Positions 7,901 through 14,725 of a stretch of DNA of 54,605 nt are shown piece by piece; position 1 is the first letter of the stretch, and each line of letters starts with the position of its first letter. Below the pieces are notes generated by a model, which made no database searches, was not told where the DNA came from, and saw only the letters and a list, made by a program, of their open reading frames with translations. This stretch comes from Betaproteobacteria bacterium (GTDB lineage Bacteria; Pseudomonadota; Gammaproteobacteria; Burkholderiales; Rhodocyclaceae): contig JACQYB010000035.1 of the NCBI GenBank assembly GCA_016208415.1, positions 1-54,605 of the forward strand. Direction: 5' to 3'. The position numbers and the translations under genes are program-made.

Positions 7901-8110
7901 GGAATCGTCGCCCACGTGTCCTCCCTGACGGTGGATGTGGATCGCTTCGTGGTGTTTGTGCGCGTGGCTCCGGAGAGCTCCGGCGATGTGGCGGGACGTA
8001 GCTGGGTGCTCGGGAACGAGATCAAGGATCATGGGCGGGAACTGCTCGGCAGATCGATCGATGCGGTGTACTGGAAGTTCCCGGGACATCCCGGTTCGGC
8101 GCCGGGTTGA
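4922..8110 (+). CDS. Phospholipase D family lipoprotein fused in frame to a cation diffusion facilitator
   Basis: A single open frame of 1062 residues made of three unrelated parts. Residues 1-~695 are a PLD-superfamily protein. They carry a lipoprotein signal (lipobox VAGC at Cys19) and two HKD motifs: HHKLLLAD near residue 316 followed by GGRNVEDSY, and LHSKVSVIGDD near residue 622 followed by GSANADARS. This pattern suits a cardiolipin synthase or phosphatidyltransferase working at the membrane. Residues ~700-751 resemble the FtsK/SpoIIIE motor up to its Walker A motif. Residues 767-1062 are a CDF metal transporter with its own start signals (see separate entries). A strong Shine-Dalgarno (AGGAGGAG) precedes ATG 4922. 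A lipoprotein fused to a polytopic CDF through a broken ATPase motif makes little biological sense. A recent deletion/insertion or an assembly chimera is likely. Confidence 0.8.
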   Translation: MNNNRIFPLVMAFFVAGCAGVGTGEIASIRVLPGASAGPMTITQARVLTDNDAAFQSKLKLIRDAASSLDLVYYIFSDDYSSSVLAEELLAAAKRGVRVRLLVDYHTNYKRLDFFSALERLAEKEGKARLEVRFYNRPTRQIVMDAAYMTMGCGREGGITATARPADCSRQKLDALAALFAAETVGGEPAEKHNVSNINTGGSGVFLSGLYGKRPDVMALAVQEGQQISADALRARAPASTPESQDALKRVSRTYWRSRTGSAFEKLGARLELLYISAAYGDQLGPVRDIVFGALPLERELGEQQLRDWDHLTDFTHHKLLLADSARLQLGGRNVEDSYHMRANRLIDKYVFMDTDLVATVAGGGEGLAESFERLWGFRDMVATLPEVRAHAPNDIVANLDAFHAAEQACAKQPVTRREACVDGEFRRTAQGLDERINLHVRDLERKARRYRTEYAPGVRVTAEDGLSVDASARLSYFENLHFDKNVGGDRRQRLYGAPSGREGASGKYIHEYWLAALRGVCDQATRERPRTVILHNAYFMPPANMTAALSELAEGGRDCSNVTVKVLTNSIQTTDLNVVNLFARHVIKAFTERVEASDPARRARFEYHEYRPVEGERLLSLHSKVSVIGDDVLVGSANADARSLVMDTNNAMLLQDVPALRQEYVRLMDWILADPRRAVSAGEAIARTPRARMVEEDVLSLRQILASDAVTAQSPLLTFAVGLTADGAPLAADLAAMPHLLVAGATGSGNWAQRTRRTRRGRKSLMSKSVSISIVTNSLITAAKGFGWMATGSPTLFAETIHSFADVANQVLLRVGEIRAVGPPDEAHPFGRGQERYFWALVSAVSVFFVGCGVTVYHGIHSLLHPSQIEPFTALTLWLLVFSLALEAYTFVTAWREIGGLAGLRENRSNTAVLAVLLEDAVALLGILLTLVIAGISLLWGPQPAVDAAISIVVGAILGVMAIFLANVNRRVLIDVADTGLNHALAGLLRGRGIVAHVSSLTVDVDRFVVFVRVAPESSGDVAGRSWVLGNEIKDHGRELLGRSIDAVYWKFPGHPGSAPG
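7019..7174 (+). other. FtsK/SpoIIIE-like fragment ending inside Walker A
   Basis: The residues from LSLRQIL through SPLLTFAVG and ADLAAMPHLLVAGATGSG line up with the segment of FtsK/SpoIIIE just before and including the Walker A P-loop (E. coli FtsK: LREVL, SPLTVVLG, ADLAKMPHLLVAG, TTGSGKS). The match stops at the lysine codon: GGC-AA(T) replaces GGC-AA(G), giving GSGNW instead of GSGKS. Nothing of the rest of the motor follows. The GATGSG form is like SpoIIIE, while E. coli FtsK has GTTGSG. The 5' boundary is blurred, somewhere in 7000-7040. It is non-functional as an ATPase. Confidence 0.75.
7220..8110 (+). CDS. Cation diffusion facilitator transporter (possible independent start)
   Basis: This is the last 296 residues of the long frame, read from an internal ATG preceded by CAGGAAAT, a reasonable Shine-Dalgarno 8-9 bases upstream. 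It is a complete CDF-type inner-membrane protein. It has MSKSVSISIVTNSLITAAKG, then the metal-site helix AETIHSFADVANQVLLRVG (HSxxD motif), then four further membrane segments. The TM5 site residues are in VLLEDAVALLGILLTLVIAG, and a short cytoplasmic C-terminal domain follows. CDF proteins export Zn2+, Mn2+ or Fe2+ against protons. Metal specificity cannot be read here. I think this is the original gene and that the upstream fusion is secondary. Immediately upstream is an imperfect CGCACCCGG repeat. Confidence 0.65.
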   Translation: MSKSVSISIVTNSLITAAKGFGWMATGSPTLFAETIHSFADVANQVLLRVGEIRAVGPPDEAHPFGRGQERYFWALVSAVSVFFVGCGVTVYHGIHSLLHPSQIEPFTALTLWLLVFSLALEAYTFVTAWREIGGLAGLRENRSNTAVLAVLLEDAVALLGILLTLVIAGISLLWGPQPAVDAAISIVVGAILGVMAIFLANVNRRVLIDVADTGLNHALAGLLRGRGIVAHVSSLTVDVDRFVVFVRVAPESSGDVAGRSWVLGNEIKDHGRELLGRSIDAVYWKFPGHPGSAPG

Positions 8111-8194
8111 TGCGGCGCGCCGGACACAAGCTGTCATGAATCGCGGGCGTGACTTGGTCCATAATTGCCGCCTACGCAACTCGGAGGTTTCTAC

Positions 8195-8905
8195 ATGCGC
8201 ATGAAGCTTTGGGTGATGGTGCTGGCGCTGTCCGCGCTGCTGTCCGGGTGCGGTTACAACGAGATCCAGCGCAATGACGAACAGGTGGCCGCGGGCTGGT
8301 CCGAGGTGCTCAACCAGTACAAGCGCCGCGCCGATCTCATCCCCAACCTTGTGTCCGTGGTGCAGGGGTACGCCTCCCACGAGCGCGAGGTGCTGACCGC
8401 GGTTACCCAGGCCCGAGCCAGCGTTGCGGGCATCAAGGCGACACCGGAGCTGGTCAATGATCCGGAAGCCTTCGCCAGGTTCCAGAAGGCCCAGGGCGAA
8501 CTGGGCGGCGCCCTGTCGCGCCTGCTGGTGGTGGCCGAAAACTACCCGCAGCTCAAGGCAGACGCCAATTTCCGCGACCTGCAGGCCCAGGTGGAGGGGA
8601 CGGAAAACCGTATCACGGTGGCGCGCAACCGCTATATCAAGGCGGTGCAGGAATACAACGTCGGCGTGCGGACCTTCCCGAACAACCTTACGGCGATGGT
8701 ATTTGGCTACAAGCCCAAGGCCAACTTCGCTGTCGAGGACGAAAAGGCCATCTCGGCGCCGCCGACGATCCGCTTCGACCAACCCCGCAGCGGCGCGCCG
8801 AGTGCTCCAGCGGCATTGCCGCCGCCCGCCGCGGCACCCGCTCCGGGAACGGCCCCTGCCGCGCCCGAGAAGCCCGCCGCCTCACCCCTTTCGTCGGGTT
8901 ACTGA
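8195..8905 (+). CDS. LemA family lipoprotein
   Basis: A 236-residue protein with an N-terminal lipoprotein signal (lipobox LLSGC, Cys near residue 19). It has the LemA core of long antiparallel helices, with landmarks WSEVLNQYKRRADLIPNLV, the QARASV region and RFQKAQGELGGALSRLLVV, then AENYPQLKADANF and YNVGVRTFPNNL. The tail is Pro/Ala-rich low complexity. LemA proteins are membrane-anchored and of unknown biochemical role, and they are frequently encoded with TPM-domain proteins, exactly as here. The start was chosen at ATG 8195, which has GGAGG 6-7 bases upstream. Confidence 0.92.
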   Translation: MRMKLWVMVLALSALLSGCGYNEIQRNDEQVAAGWSEVLNQYKRRADLIPNLVSVVQGYASHEREVLTAVTQARASVAGIKATPELVNDPEAFARFQKAQGELGGALSRLLVVAENYPQLKADANFRDLQAQVEGTENRITVARNRYIKAVQEYNVGVRTFPNNLTAMVFGYKPKANFAVEDEKAISAPPTIRFDQPRSGAPSAPAALPPPAAAPAPGTAPAAPEKPAASPLSSGY

Positions 8906-8911
8906 TTCGGC

Positions 8912-9799
8912 GTGAAATCCGCCGCCGCGCACTGCCTGCTGGCGCTGTGGCTGCTGATCGGCGCCGCCGCGTGGGCTGCGCCTGGCGAGCTCGTAGCGAT
9001 TCCCGAACTCGCGCGCCGGGTGACGGACGTCACCGGCACGCTGGGCGCGAACGACGCCGACCGGCTGGAAAGCCAGCTCGCGGCGTTCGAGGGCCAGCGC
9101 GGTAGTCAGATCGCCATCCTCATCGTTCCCACCACCCAGCCTGAATCCGTGGAGCAGTACTCAATCCGCGTCGCCGAGGCGTGGCGCATCGGGCGCGGCG
9201 GCCAGGACGACGGCGTGATCATCGTTGTGGCCCGCAACGACCGCCGCGTGCGCATCGAAGTGGGCTACGGACTCGAAGGGGCGCTGCCCGACGCCCTGGC
9301 GCGCCGGATCATCGCCGAGACGATGGCACCCCGGTTCAAGGCCGGCGACTACTACGGCGGACTCGCCGACGGGGTGGCGCAGATCCAGAAGGCCGCGGCG
9401 GGAGAGGGTCTTGCGCCGCCCGGGCCGGAGGCGGGAGCGGGGCGCGAAGGCGGCGAGGAAGACCTGCTGGGCGCGGGGCTCATCGTGGCAGTGGTGGCGG
9501 CGAGTGTCCTGGTTCGCGTCCTGGGACGGCTGCTGGGCGGACTGGCGAGCGGGGGCCTCGTGGGGTTCCTGGCGCTTGTGGTGACGGGCTCGATTCTGAC
9601 GGCGATTCTTGCCGGACTCGCCGCGCTGGTTCTCGCGTTGTTTCTGGGTGGGAGGACCGTCGGCCGGGGCGGTCCGTGGGTGGGACCGGGGACGGGGGGC
9701 TGGACCGGCGGCGGTGGTTCGTGGGGTGGGGGCGGCGGCGGCTCCTGGGGTGGTGGCGGTGGTGGCTTCGGCGGCGGCGGCGCCTCCGGGGACTGGTGA
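8912..9799 (+). CDS. TPM domain membrane protein (YgcG family) with Gly-rich tail
   Basis: A 295-residue protein that starts at a GTG six bases after the lemA stop, so it is co-translated with lemA. Residues 1-22 are a signal peptide (LLALWLLIGAAAWAAP). The TPM domain covers about residues 28-155 (RVTDVTGTLGANDADRLES, QIAILIVPTTQPESVEQYS, RIEVGYGLEGALPD). Two hydrophobic segments follow (about 185-205 and 215-245), and the C-terminus is almost pure Gly/Ser/Trp (GGGGGGSWGGGGGGFGGGG). Some TPM domains are reported as phosphatases, and others help assemble photosystem II or respiratory complexes. The substrate here is unknown. The glycine tail is typical of this family. Confidence 0.9.
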   Translation: MKSAAAHCLLALWLLIGAAAWAAPGELVAIPELARRVTDVTGTLGANDADRLESQLAAFEGQRGSQIAILIVPTTQPESVEQYSIRVAEAWRIGRGGQDDGVIIVVARNDRRVRIEVGYGLEGALPDALARRIIAETMAPRFKAGDYYGGLADGVAQIQKAAAGEGLAPPGPEAGAGREGGEEDLLGAGLIVAVVAASVLVRVLGRLLGGLASGGLVGFLALVVTGSILTAILAGLAALVLALFLGGRTVGRGGPWVGPGTGGWTGGGGSWGGGGGGSWGGGGGGFGGGGASGDW

Positions 9800-9805
9800 C
9801 GTGAG

Positions 9806-10303
9806 ATGCGCCCGCAACGAATCCTGAGACACCTGCTGATGCCGGGCTGGCTGGTCCGCCGGGCTTTTCCGGTATCCTCGCTGCGGCGCATCGAGCAGGC
9901 AATCTCCGAATCGGAGCGCGGACATCAGGGTGAGATCCGCGTAGCCATGGAAGGCGGACTCGGGCTGGGCGCACTGCTGGCCGATCAGGGTGCGCGCGAG
10001 CGGGCGGTGGAGGTGTTCGCGGCGCTGCGTGTGTGGGACACCGAGCACAACAGCGGCGTCCTGCTGTATGTGCAACTGGCGGACCGCAAGGTTGAGATCC
10101 TCGCGGACCGGGGCATCAGCCGCCGGGTGGCCCAGCCGGAGTGGCAAGATATCTGCCGCGAAATGGAACAGGCGTTCCGTGCGAGGCTCTTCGAGCGGGG
10201 GGTGCTCCACGCCGTGGAGCGCATTACTGCCCTCCTGGTGCGCCATTTCCCTCCAGGCGCGGACAACCCGGATGAACTCGTGAACCGGCCGGTGGTGCTC
10301 TGA
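9806..10303 (+). CDS. Second TPM domain protein
   Basis: A 165-residue soluble TPM-domain protein that starts 6 bases after the previous gene and so is the third member of the lemA operon. Recognisable parts are SSLRRIEQAISESERGHQGE near the N-terminus, EVFAALRVWDTEHNSGVLLY, ADRKVEILADRGISRRVAQ and EMEQAFRARLFERGVLHAV. No signal peptide or membrane helix is obvious, unlike its neighbour, so it may act on the cytoplasmic side. Its last 80 bases overlap the runaway 3' end of the lplT frame on the other strand. That overlap supports the view that the lplT extension is not natural. Confidence 0.87.
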   Translation: MRPQRILRHLLMPGWLVRRAFPVSSLRRIEQAISESERGHQGEIRVAMEGGLGLGALLADQGARERAVEVFAALRVWDTEHNSGVLLYVQLADRKVEILADRGISRRVAQPEWQDICREMEQAFRARLFERGVLHAVERITALLVRHFPPGADNPDELVNRPVVL

Positions 10304-12329
10304 GGGCGAAGGCGGGCCGCTTCGGGAACCGGGCCGTCGGCCAGTTCGTCAGGCGTGCAGCGCCTCTTCCATGACCTCGAGCCGCAGATCCTGACAAAAC
10401 CGCTCGCTGCCAGACTCGACACACAGTCTCAGCACCCGCGCCCCGGGCGTCGCAAACTGAAGTTCCCGGATGAAAGTCCCCGGCAGACTCACATTGGCCT
10501 CCCCGAGCCGGCTTCCGTCGGCAGCCTTGAGAGTGACGCGGGCGTTGCCATTGCCGTCCAGCAATGCGCGGATGCGAAACGCCTCGCCGACACAGCGGCG
10601 ATAGGCCTGCGGATTGCGGTTGGGGTTGTATTGCAGGTTGTTCAGCTTGAGTACCTTGACCAGCTTGGTCATGACTTCTCCTTGTTTGCGGGTCTCTCGC
10701 GAGCGCAACATCATCAGACTCGCAGTCGCGTCTCTCCACGGGGTCTCGCATATGCCCTCGCGCCGGATCGGTCGTCCGCTGCGTGGTGGCAAGTGAGTAA
10801 CGCAGACCGGGCGCGCCTGATGACCGCTGCGGTGCCGCACGTCCGTGCCCCCAGGCGGGGCTGCGTCGCGCGGCGTGCGATGGCAACCGAGTGCATGGAC
10901 ATTCGCAGCATGAGACAGGTTCTGCCGGCGATGCGTTCCCGCCGCGGGAGACGGATCCGAGGGTCGGAACAACGCGGGCGGGCCGGGGGAGGGGGGAAGA
11001 CCTTTCGCGCCTCGCGTGTCGGCACCCGGGCCGGGAGAAGACCGCCACGGATGGGGCAGTTCGGGTTAAGTGGCGGCGGTCGTCGAGCAGGATGACGTCG
11101 TCTCTCAGGGCCTGGTTGTGTTCGTGACGTCGCTTGACGAGGGCCATGGCGCTGGCAACGAACAGGCCGAACATCACGATCACCGCGTATACGGAGAATC
11201 CCATATAGATCATCGCGGCGTACAGTCCGGTCATGATCAGGATACTGAGGTTCTCGTTGAAGTTCTGCACGGCGATGGAATGGCCGGCGCCCATGAGGAT
11301 GTGGCCGCGATGTTGCAGCAGGGCGTTCATGGGGACCACGAAGAAGCCGGCCAGCGCGCCGATGAGGATCATGAGCGGAAGCGCGATCCACACGTCGCGC
11401 ACCAGGATCATGCCGATGACCACCAGCCCCATGGCAATGCCCAGGGGGATCACGGTCACGGATCGACGCAGCGATACAAAGCGTGCGGCGAGCACGGCGC
11501 CCATGGCAATGCCTACCGCCACCACGCCCTGAAGGATGCTTGCCTTGGACAGGTCCAGATGCAGGGCCTGTTCTGACCACTTGATGACGATGAACTGCAA
11601 GGTCGCGCCGGCGCCCCAGAAAAGCGTGGTGACCGCCAGCGAGATCTGTCCGAGCCTGTCGCGCCACAAGAGTCTGAAACTGTGGTTGAAGTCGTGGAGT
11701 AGGTACAACGGGTTCTTCTTCAGTACCTTGTGATCAACCCCGGTATCCGGAACCCGCAGGTTGAATGCGGCCGCCACCAGGTAAAGGAGTGCGATGACCG
11801 TCAGGACCATCTCCGCAATGGTGTCGATGCCGGTATCGATCAGCGGCAGGTCGATGCCAAGCAGATGGTGGGCGACGTCCGGGCGGATCAAAGCGCCGCC
11901 CAGCACGGTGCCCAGAATGATGGCCGCCACGGTGAGCCCTTCAATCCAGCCGTTGGCCACCACCAGGAGGCGGTGCGGGAGGTACTCCGTGAGAATTCCG
12001 TACTTCGCAGGGGAATAGGCCGCTGCGCCGAGTCCGACCACGGAGTAGGCCGCGAGCGGGTGGACATCGAAGAACATCAGCGAGCATCCGAGGATCTTGA
12101 TGCCGTTGCTGATGAACATCACCTTCCACTTGGGCATGGAGTCGGCAAATGCGCCTACAAACGCCGCCAGCACCACATAGGAAATGGTGAAGAACAGCTT
12201 CAGCAATGGTTCGTACTGCTCCGGGGCGTGCAGGTCCCGGAGCACCGCGATGGCCGCAATGAGCAGCGCGTTGTCGGCAAGCGCAGAGAAGAACTGCGCC
12301 GCCATGATGATGTAGAACCCTCGGGACAT
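10224..12329 (-). CDS. lplT: Lysophospholipid transporter LplT (MFS) with aberrant C-terminal run-on
   Basis: Residues 1-~420 are a normal LplT. The N-terminus is MSRGFYIIMAAQFFSALADN, the segment YSPAKYGILTEYLPHRLLV is present, about 12 membrane helices follow, and the family ending KRRHEHNQALRDDV is present. LplT flips lysophospholipids across the inner membrane for re-acylation. After RRHLT (minus-strand position about 11066) the frame continues another ~280 residues of Arg/Pro/Gly-rich sequence with no family resemblance. It crosses a separate small gene and the end of the opposite TPM gene. A TAA sits at 11066-11068 exactly one base out of frame, at the place where LplT should end. A single-base indel near there, or a sequencing error, would explain the 701-residue frame. 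If the gene ends at 11066, then 10673-11065 is non-coding and I see nothing else in it. Confidence 0.85.
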   Translation of the reverse strand: MSRGFYIIMAAQFFSALADNALLIAAIAVLRDLHAPEQYEPLLKLFFTISYVVLAAFVGAFADSMPKWKVMFISNGIKILGCSLMFFDVHPLAAYSVVGLGAAAYSPAKYGILTEYLPHRLLVVANGWIEGLTVAAIILGTVLGGALIRPDVAHHLLGIDLPLIDTGIDTIAEMVLTVIALLYLVAAAFNLRVPDTGVDHKVLKKNPLYLLHDFNHSFRLLWRDRLGQISLAVTTLFWGAGATLQFIVIKWSEQALHLDLSKASILQGVVAVGIAMGAVLAARFVSLRRSVTVIPLGIAMGLVVIGMILVRDVWIALPLMILIGALAGFFVVPMNALLQHRGHILMGAGHSIAVQNFNENLSILIMTGLYAAMIYMGFSVYAVIVMFGLFVASAMALVKRRHEHNQALRDDVILLDDRRHLTRTAPSVAVFSRPGCRHARRERSSPLPRPARVVPTLGSVSRGGNASPAEPVSCCECPCTRLPSHAARRSPAWGHGRAAPQRSSGAPGLRYSLATTQRTTDPARGHMRDPVERRDCESDDVALARDPQTRRSHDQAGQGTQAEQPAIQPQPQSAGLSPLCRRGVSHPRIAGRQWQRPRHSQGCRRKPARGGQCESAGDFHPGTSVCDARGAGAETVCRVWQRAVLSGSAARGHGRGAARLTNWPTARFPKRPAFALRAPPAGSRVHPGCPRLEGNGAPGGQ
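10349..10672 (-). CDS. Conserved small protein of unknown function
   Basis: A 107-residue protein with a good Shine-Dalgarno (AAGGAGAA) 5-6 bases before ATG. It begins MTKLVKVLKLNNLQYNPNRN and contains AYRRCVGEAFRIRALLD, KAADGSRLGEANVSLPGTF and CVESGSERFCQDLRLEVMEE. It has no signal peptide or membrane segment, and I do not recognise a known domain. The composition and the strong start signal argue that it is real. It lies in another frame inside the extended lplT frame on the same strand, so both cannot be natural. I favour this gene and a shorter lplT. Confidence 0.6.
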   Translation of the reverse strand: MTKLVKVLKLNNLQYNPNRNPQAYRRCVGEAFRIRALLDGNGNARVTLKAADGSRLGEANVSLPGTFIRELQFATPGARVLRLCVESGSERFCQDLRLEVMEEALHA

Positions 12330-12630
12330 GGGGCCGGCGGGAGAGGGATGTGGGTTTTTCTGACGTGGCGCCGTCGGGGAAGCGGGTTTATATCACGAAG
12401 CGTCGCGGCCTGTCAGGGCAGTCGTGGCGCCGGCGCGGGTGCGGGGCAGACCCGCCACCGCGAGCCGGGGCACGGGCTCCGGTTTCCGATGGCCGCGGCT
12501 CCAATGTCTGCGGACCCACAGCGTGGAGCGGGGAGTCCGCTGACGTGTCCTCGTCGCGCTTCCTCGAACGGAGGGAGACGATATTGGTGCCTATTGACGT
12601 TGAGCTTGAGCCATCAGGCTATCTTATGAG

Positions 12631-12646
12631 TCAAGTTTGTGCTTGA
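12631..12646. promoter_or_regulatory. Palindrome upstream of LysR-type gene (possible autoregulatory site)
   Basis: TCAAG-TTTGTG-CTTGA is a perfect 5-bp-arm palindrome. The flanking ATG and CAT extend the symmetry over about 26 bp. It lies 34 bp before the TTG start of the LysR regulator in the 350-bp lplT/lysR intergenic region (12330-12679). LysR proteins commonly bind an interrupted palindrome of this size at their own promoters. I see nothing else clear in that intergenic stretch. Confidence 0.4.
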
Positions 12647-12679
12647 ATACATCAATAGGGATGGGAGAGGAGAAGGATT

Positions 12680-13591
12680 TTGGCCGACCGAAGACTCCAG
12701 GTATTTCACGCCGTCGCCAAGCAGCTTTCGTTTACCAAGGCTGCGGAGGTGCTTTTCATGACTCAACCGGCGGTCACCTTCCAGATCAAGCAACTCGAGG
12801 AACACTTCAACACGCGGCTCTTCGACCGCGGCCACGGCAAGATATCCCTGACACCCGCAGGCGACGTGGTGCTGGATTACGCCGAGCGAATTCTCGGGCT
12901 TTCGTCCGAACTCGATGTGCGCCTGGCGGAGATGACGGGAGAGATCGGCGGCCCGCTGTTGGTCGGGGCCAGTACCACCATCGCCGAGTTCATGCTTCCC
13001 CATGTGCTCGGGCAGTTCAAGGCGCGTTATCCGACAGTGAAACCGCGCCTCATCGTGGGCAATTCCGAGACCATCGAGACCCGCGTGGCTGAGCACACCC
13101 TGGACATCGGCCTCATCGAGTCCCACTCGCACCAGCCCACATTGCAGTGCGAGATATGTTGCGAGGATGAACTGCTGGTCATCTGCAATCCCAGGTTTCC
13201 GTTGGCGCGGCACCGCGAGGTCACCCCAGAACTGATGCTTGGCGTGCCCTACGTGAGTCGCGAACCCGGCTCCGGCACCCGGGAATTCATTGACTCCTAC
13301 CTGCGTGCCGCCGGCATGAATCTCGACGCGATGAACCTCGTAATGGAACTGGGCAGTCCGGAGGCGCTCAAGGGGGTGGTGGAGTCGGGGGTGGGATTCG
13401 CGATTGTGTCCCATGTCTCCGTGGTCAAGGAGAAGCAGTTGGGTACGCTGATCACCCTTCCCTTGAAGCCCGCGCTGACGCGCACCCTGTCGCTGGTGTT
13501 TCCGAAGGAGAGGTTTCGCTCGCGGCTCGTGTCGACCTTCGTCGAATTCGCCCGCGAGAAGATGCGCGGGATGTCCGTCACCCCCGCGTAA
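12680..13591 (+). CDS. LysR family transcriptional regulator
   Basis: A 303-residue LTTR. The N-terminal winged helix-turn-helix (residues 1-60) shows RLQVFHAVAKQLSFTKAAEV, LFMTQPAVTFQIKQLEEHF and LFDRGHGKISLTPAG. A linker helix follows, and then the periplasmic-binding-protein-like effector domain from about residue 90 (GPLLVGASTTIAEFMLPHVL, REPGSGTREFIDSYL, GVGFAIVSH). The overall look is of the CbbR/YeiE/CysB-like clade, but the effector and targets cannot be inferred. The start is TTG at 12680 with GAGGAGAAGG upstream. No ATG gives the complete HTH. It is divergent from lplT, and alr follows 26 bp later. Confidence 0.9.
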   Translation: MADRRLQVFHAVAKQLSFTKAAEVLFMTQPAVTFQIKQLEEHFNTRLFDRGHGKISLTPAGDVVLDYAERILGLSSELDVRLAEMTGEIGGPLLVGASTTIAEFMLPHVLGQFKARYPTVKPRLIVGNSETIETRVAEHTLDIGLIESHSHQPTLQCEICCEDELLVICNPRFPLARHREVTPELMLGVPYVSREPGSGTREFIDSYLRAAGMNLDAMNLVMELGSPEALKGVVESGVGFAIVSHVSVVKEKQLGTLITLPLKPALTRTLSLVFPKERFRSRLVSTFVEFAREKMRGMSVTPA

Positions 13592-13617
13592 GATCGTCGC
13601 CTTCCCGTCTCCTGCCG

Positions 13618-14691
13618 ATGTACAGACCCATTCGCGCGTCCATCCGGATTTCGGCGATTCGGCACAATTTCGGCGTTGCTCGGCGCCATGCGGGGAACGC
13701 CCGTTTGTGGGCGGTGATCAAGGCGAACGCATACGGCCATGGCCTGCTCCGGGTGGCCGCTGTCCTGGGGGACTTGGCGGACGGTTTCGCCCTGCTGGAC
13801 ATCGAGGATGCGTTGACCCTGCGGGATTCGGGGGTGGATAAACCCATCCTGTTGCTGGAGGGGTGTTTCTCCACGGCCGACATGCAAGTCGCTGCGGCCC
13901 GTGGGCTGTCGGTGGTGGTGCACCAACCGGAGCAGGTCCGGCTGCTGGCCGCGATCCGGCCGGCCGCGCCGGTTCCCGTGTTCCTCAAGCTCAACAGCGG
14001 CATGAACCGGCTGGGATTCCCGCTATCGAGGTGCAGGGACGTATTGCAATCGCTGCGGGAGCTGCCGCAGGTGGGAAGCATCACCCTCATGACGCATTTC
14101 GCCCAGGCGGACGACGAACTCGGCATTGCGGAGCCGCTGGCGCGATTTCGCCAGGCCTCGGAGGGGTTGGGCCTGCCGCTAAGCCTTGCCAACTCCGCGA
14201 CGCTGCTGCGCTTTCCCGAGGCCGGTGGCGATTGGTCGCGCCCCGGGATCATGCTCTACGGCGGCTCGCCCATGCCCCGACTGGCGAGTGCGGCAAGCCT
14301 GGGACTGGAACCGGCGATGACGCTGTCCAGCACCCTGATTGCCGTGCAGGAGATCAGCGCCGGTGAGCACGTCGGCTACGGTGGCCTCTATCGGGCGCCG
14401 CAGGCGCGGCGCGTGGGCATCGTCGCCTGCGGCTATGCCGATGGCTACCCGCGACATGCGCCCACCGGAACCCCCATCCTGGTGGCGGGGCAGCGAACCG
14501 CCACCCTCGGTCGCGTGTCGATGGACATGCTGGCCGCCGATATCACCGATATCCCCGGGGCCGGCATCGGCAGTCCGGTGGTGCTGTGGGGCGAGGGCCT
14601 GGCGGCGGACGAGGTGGCCGATGCCGCCGGTACCATCAGCTACGAGCTGTTCTGTGCGCTGGCGCCGCGGGTGCCGGTGGTGACGGTCTGA
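13618..14691 (+). CDS. alr: Alanine racemase
   Basis: PLP enzyme that converts L-Ala to D-Ala for peptidoglycan. It has 357 residues. The PLP-binding lysine is Lys35 in WAVIKANAYGHG. The opposing catalytic tyrosine is Tyr254 in EHVGYGGLYRAP, followed by GIVACGYADGYPR, and the C-terminal beta domain contains VSMDMLAADIT. The N-terminal TIM barrel shows KLNSGMNRLGF and MTHFAQADD. It is followed by radA after 34 bp, a typical betaproteobacterial neighbourhood. The start MYRPIRASIRI fits the family well. Confidence 0.97.
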   Translation: MYRPIRASIRISAIRHNFGVARRHAGNARLWAVIKANAYGHGLLRVAAVLGDLADGFALLDIEDALTLRDSGVDKPILLLEGCFSTADMQVAAARGLSVVVHQPEQVRLLAAIRPAAPVPVFLKLNSGMNRLGFPLSRCRDVLQSLRELPQVGSITLMTHFAQADDELGIAEPLARFRQASEGLGLPLSLANSATLLRFPEAGGDWSRPGIMLYGGSPMPRLASAASLGLEPAMTLSSTLIAVQEISAGEHVGYGGLYRAPQARRVGIVACGYADGYPRHAPTGTPILVAGQRTATLGRVSMDMLAADITDIPGAGIGSPVVLWGEGLAADEVADAAGTISYELFCALAPRVPVVTV

Positions 14692-14725
14692 TCTGGACCG
14701 GCCAGCGCATCCTCCGGACGAACTG

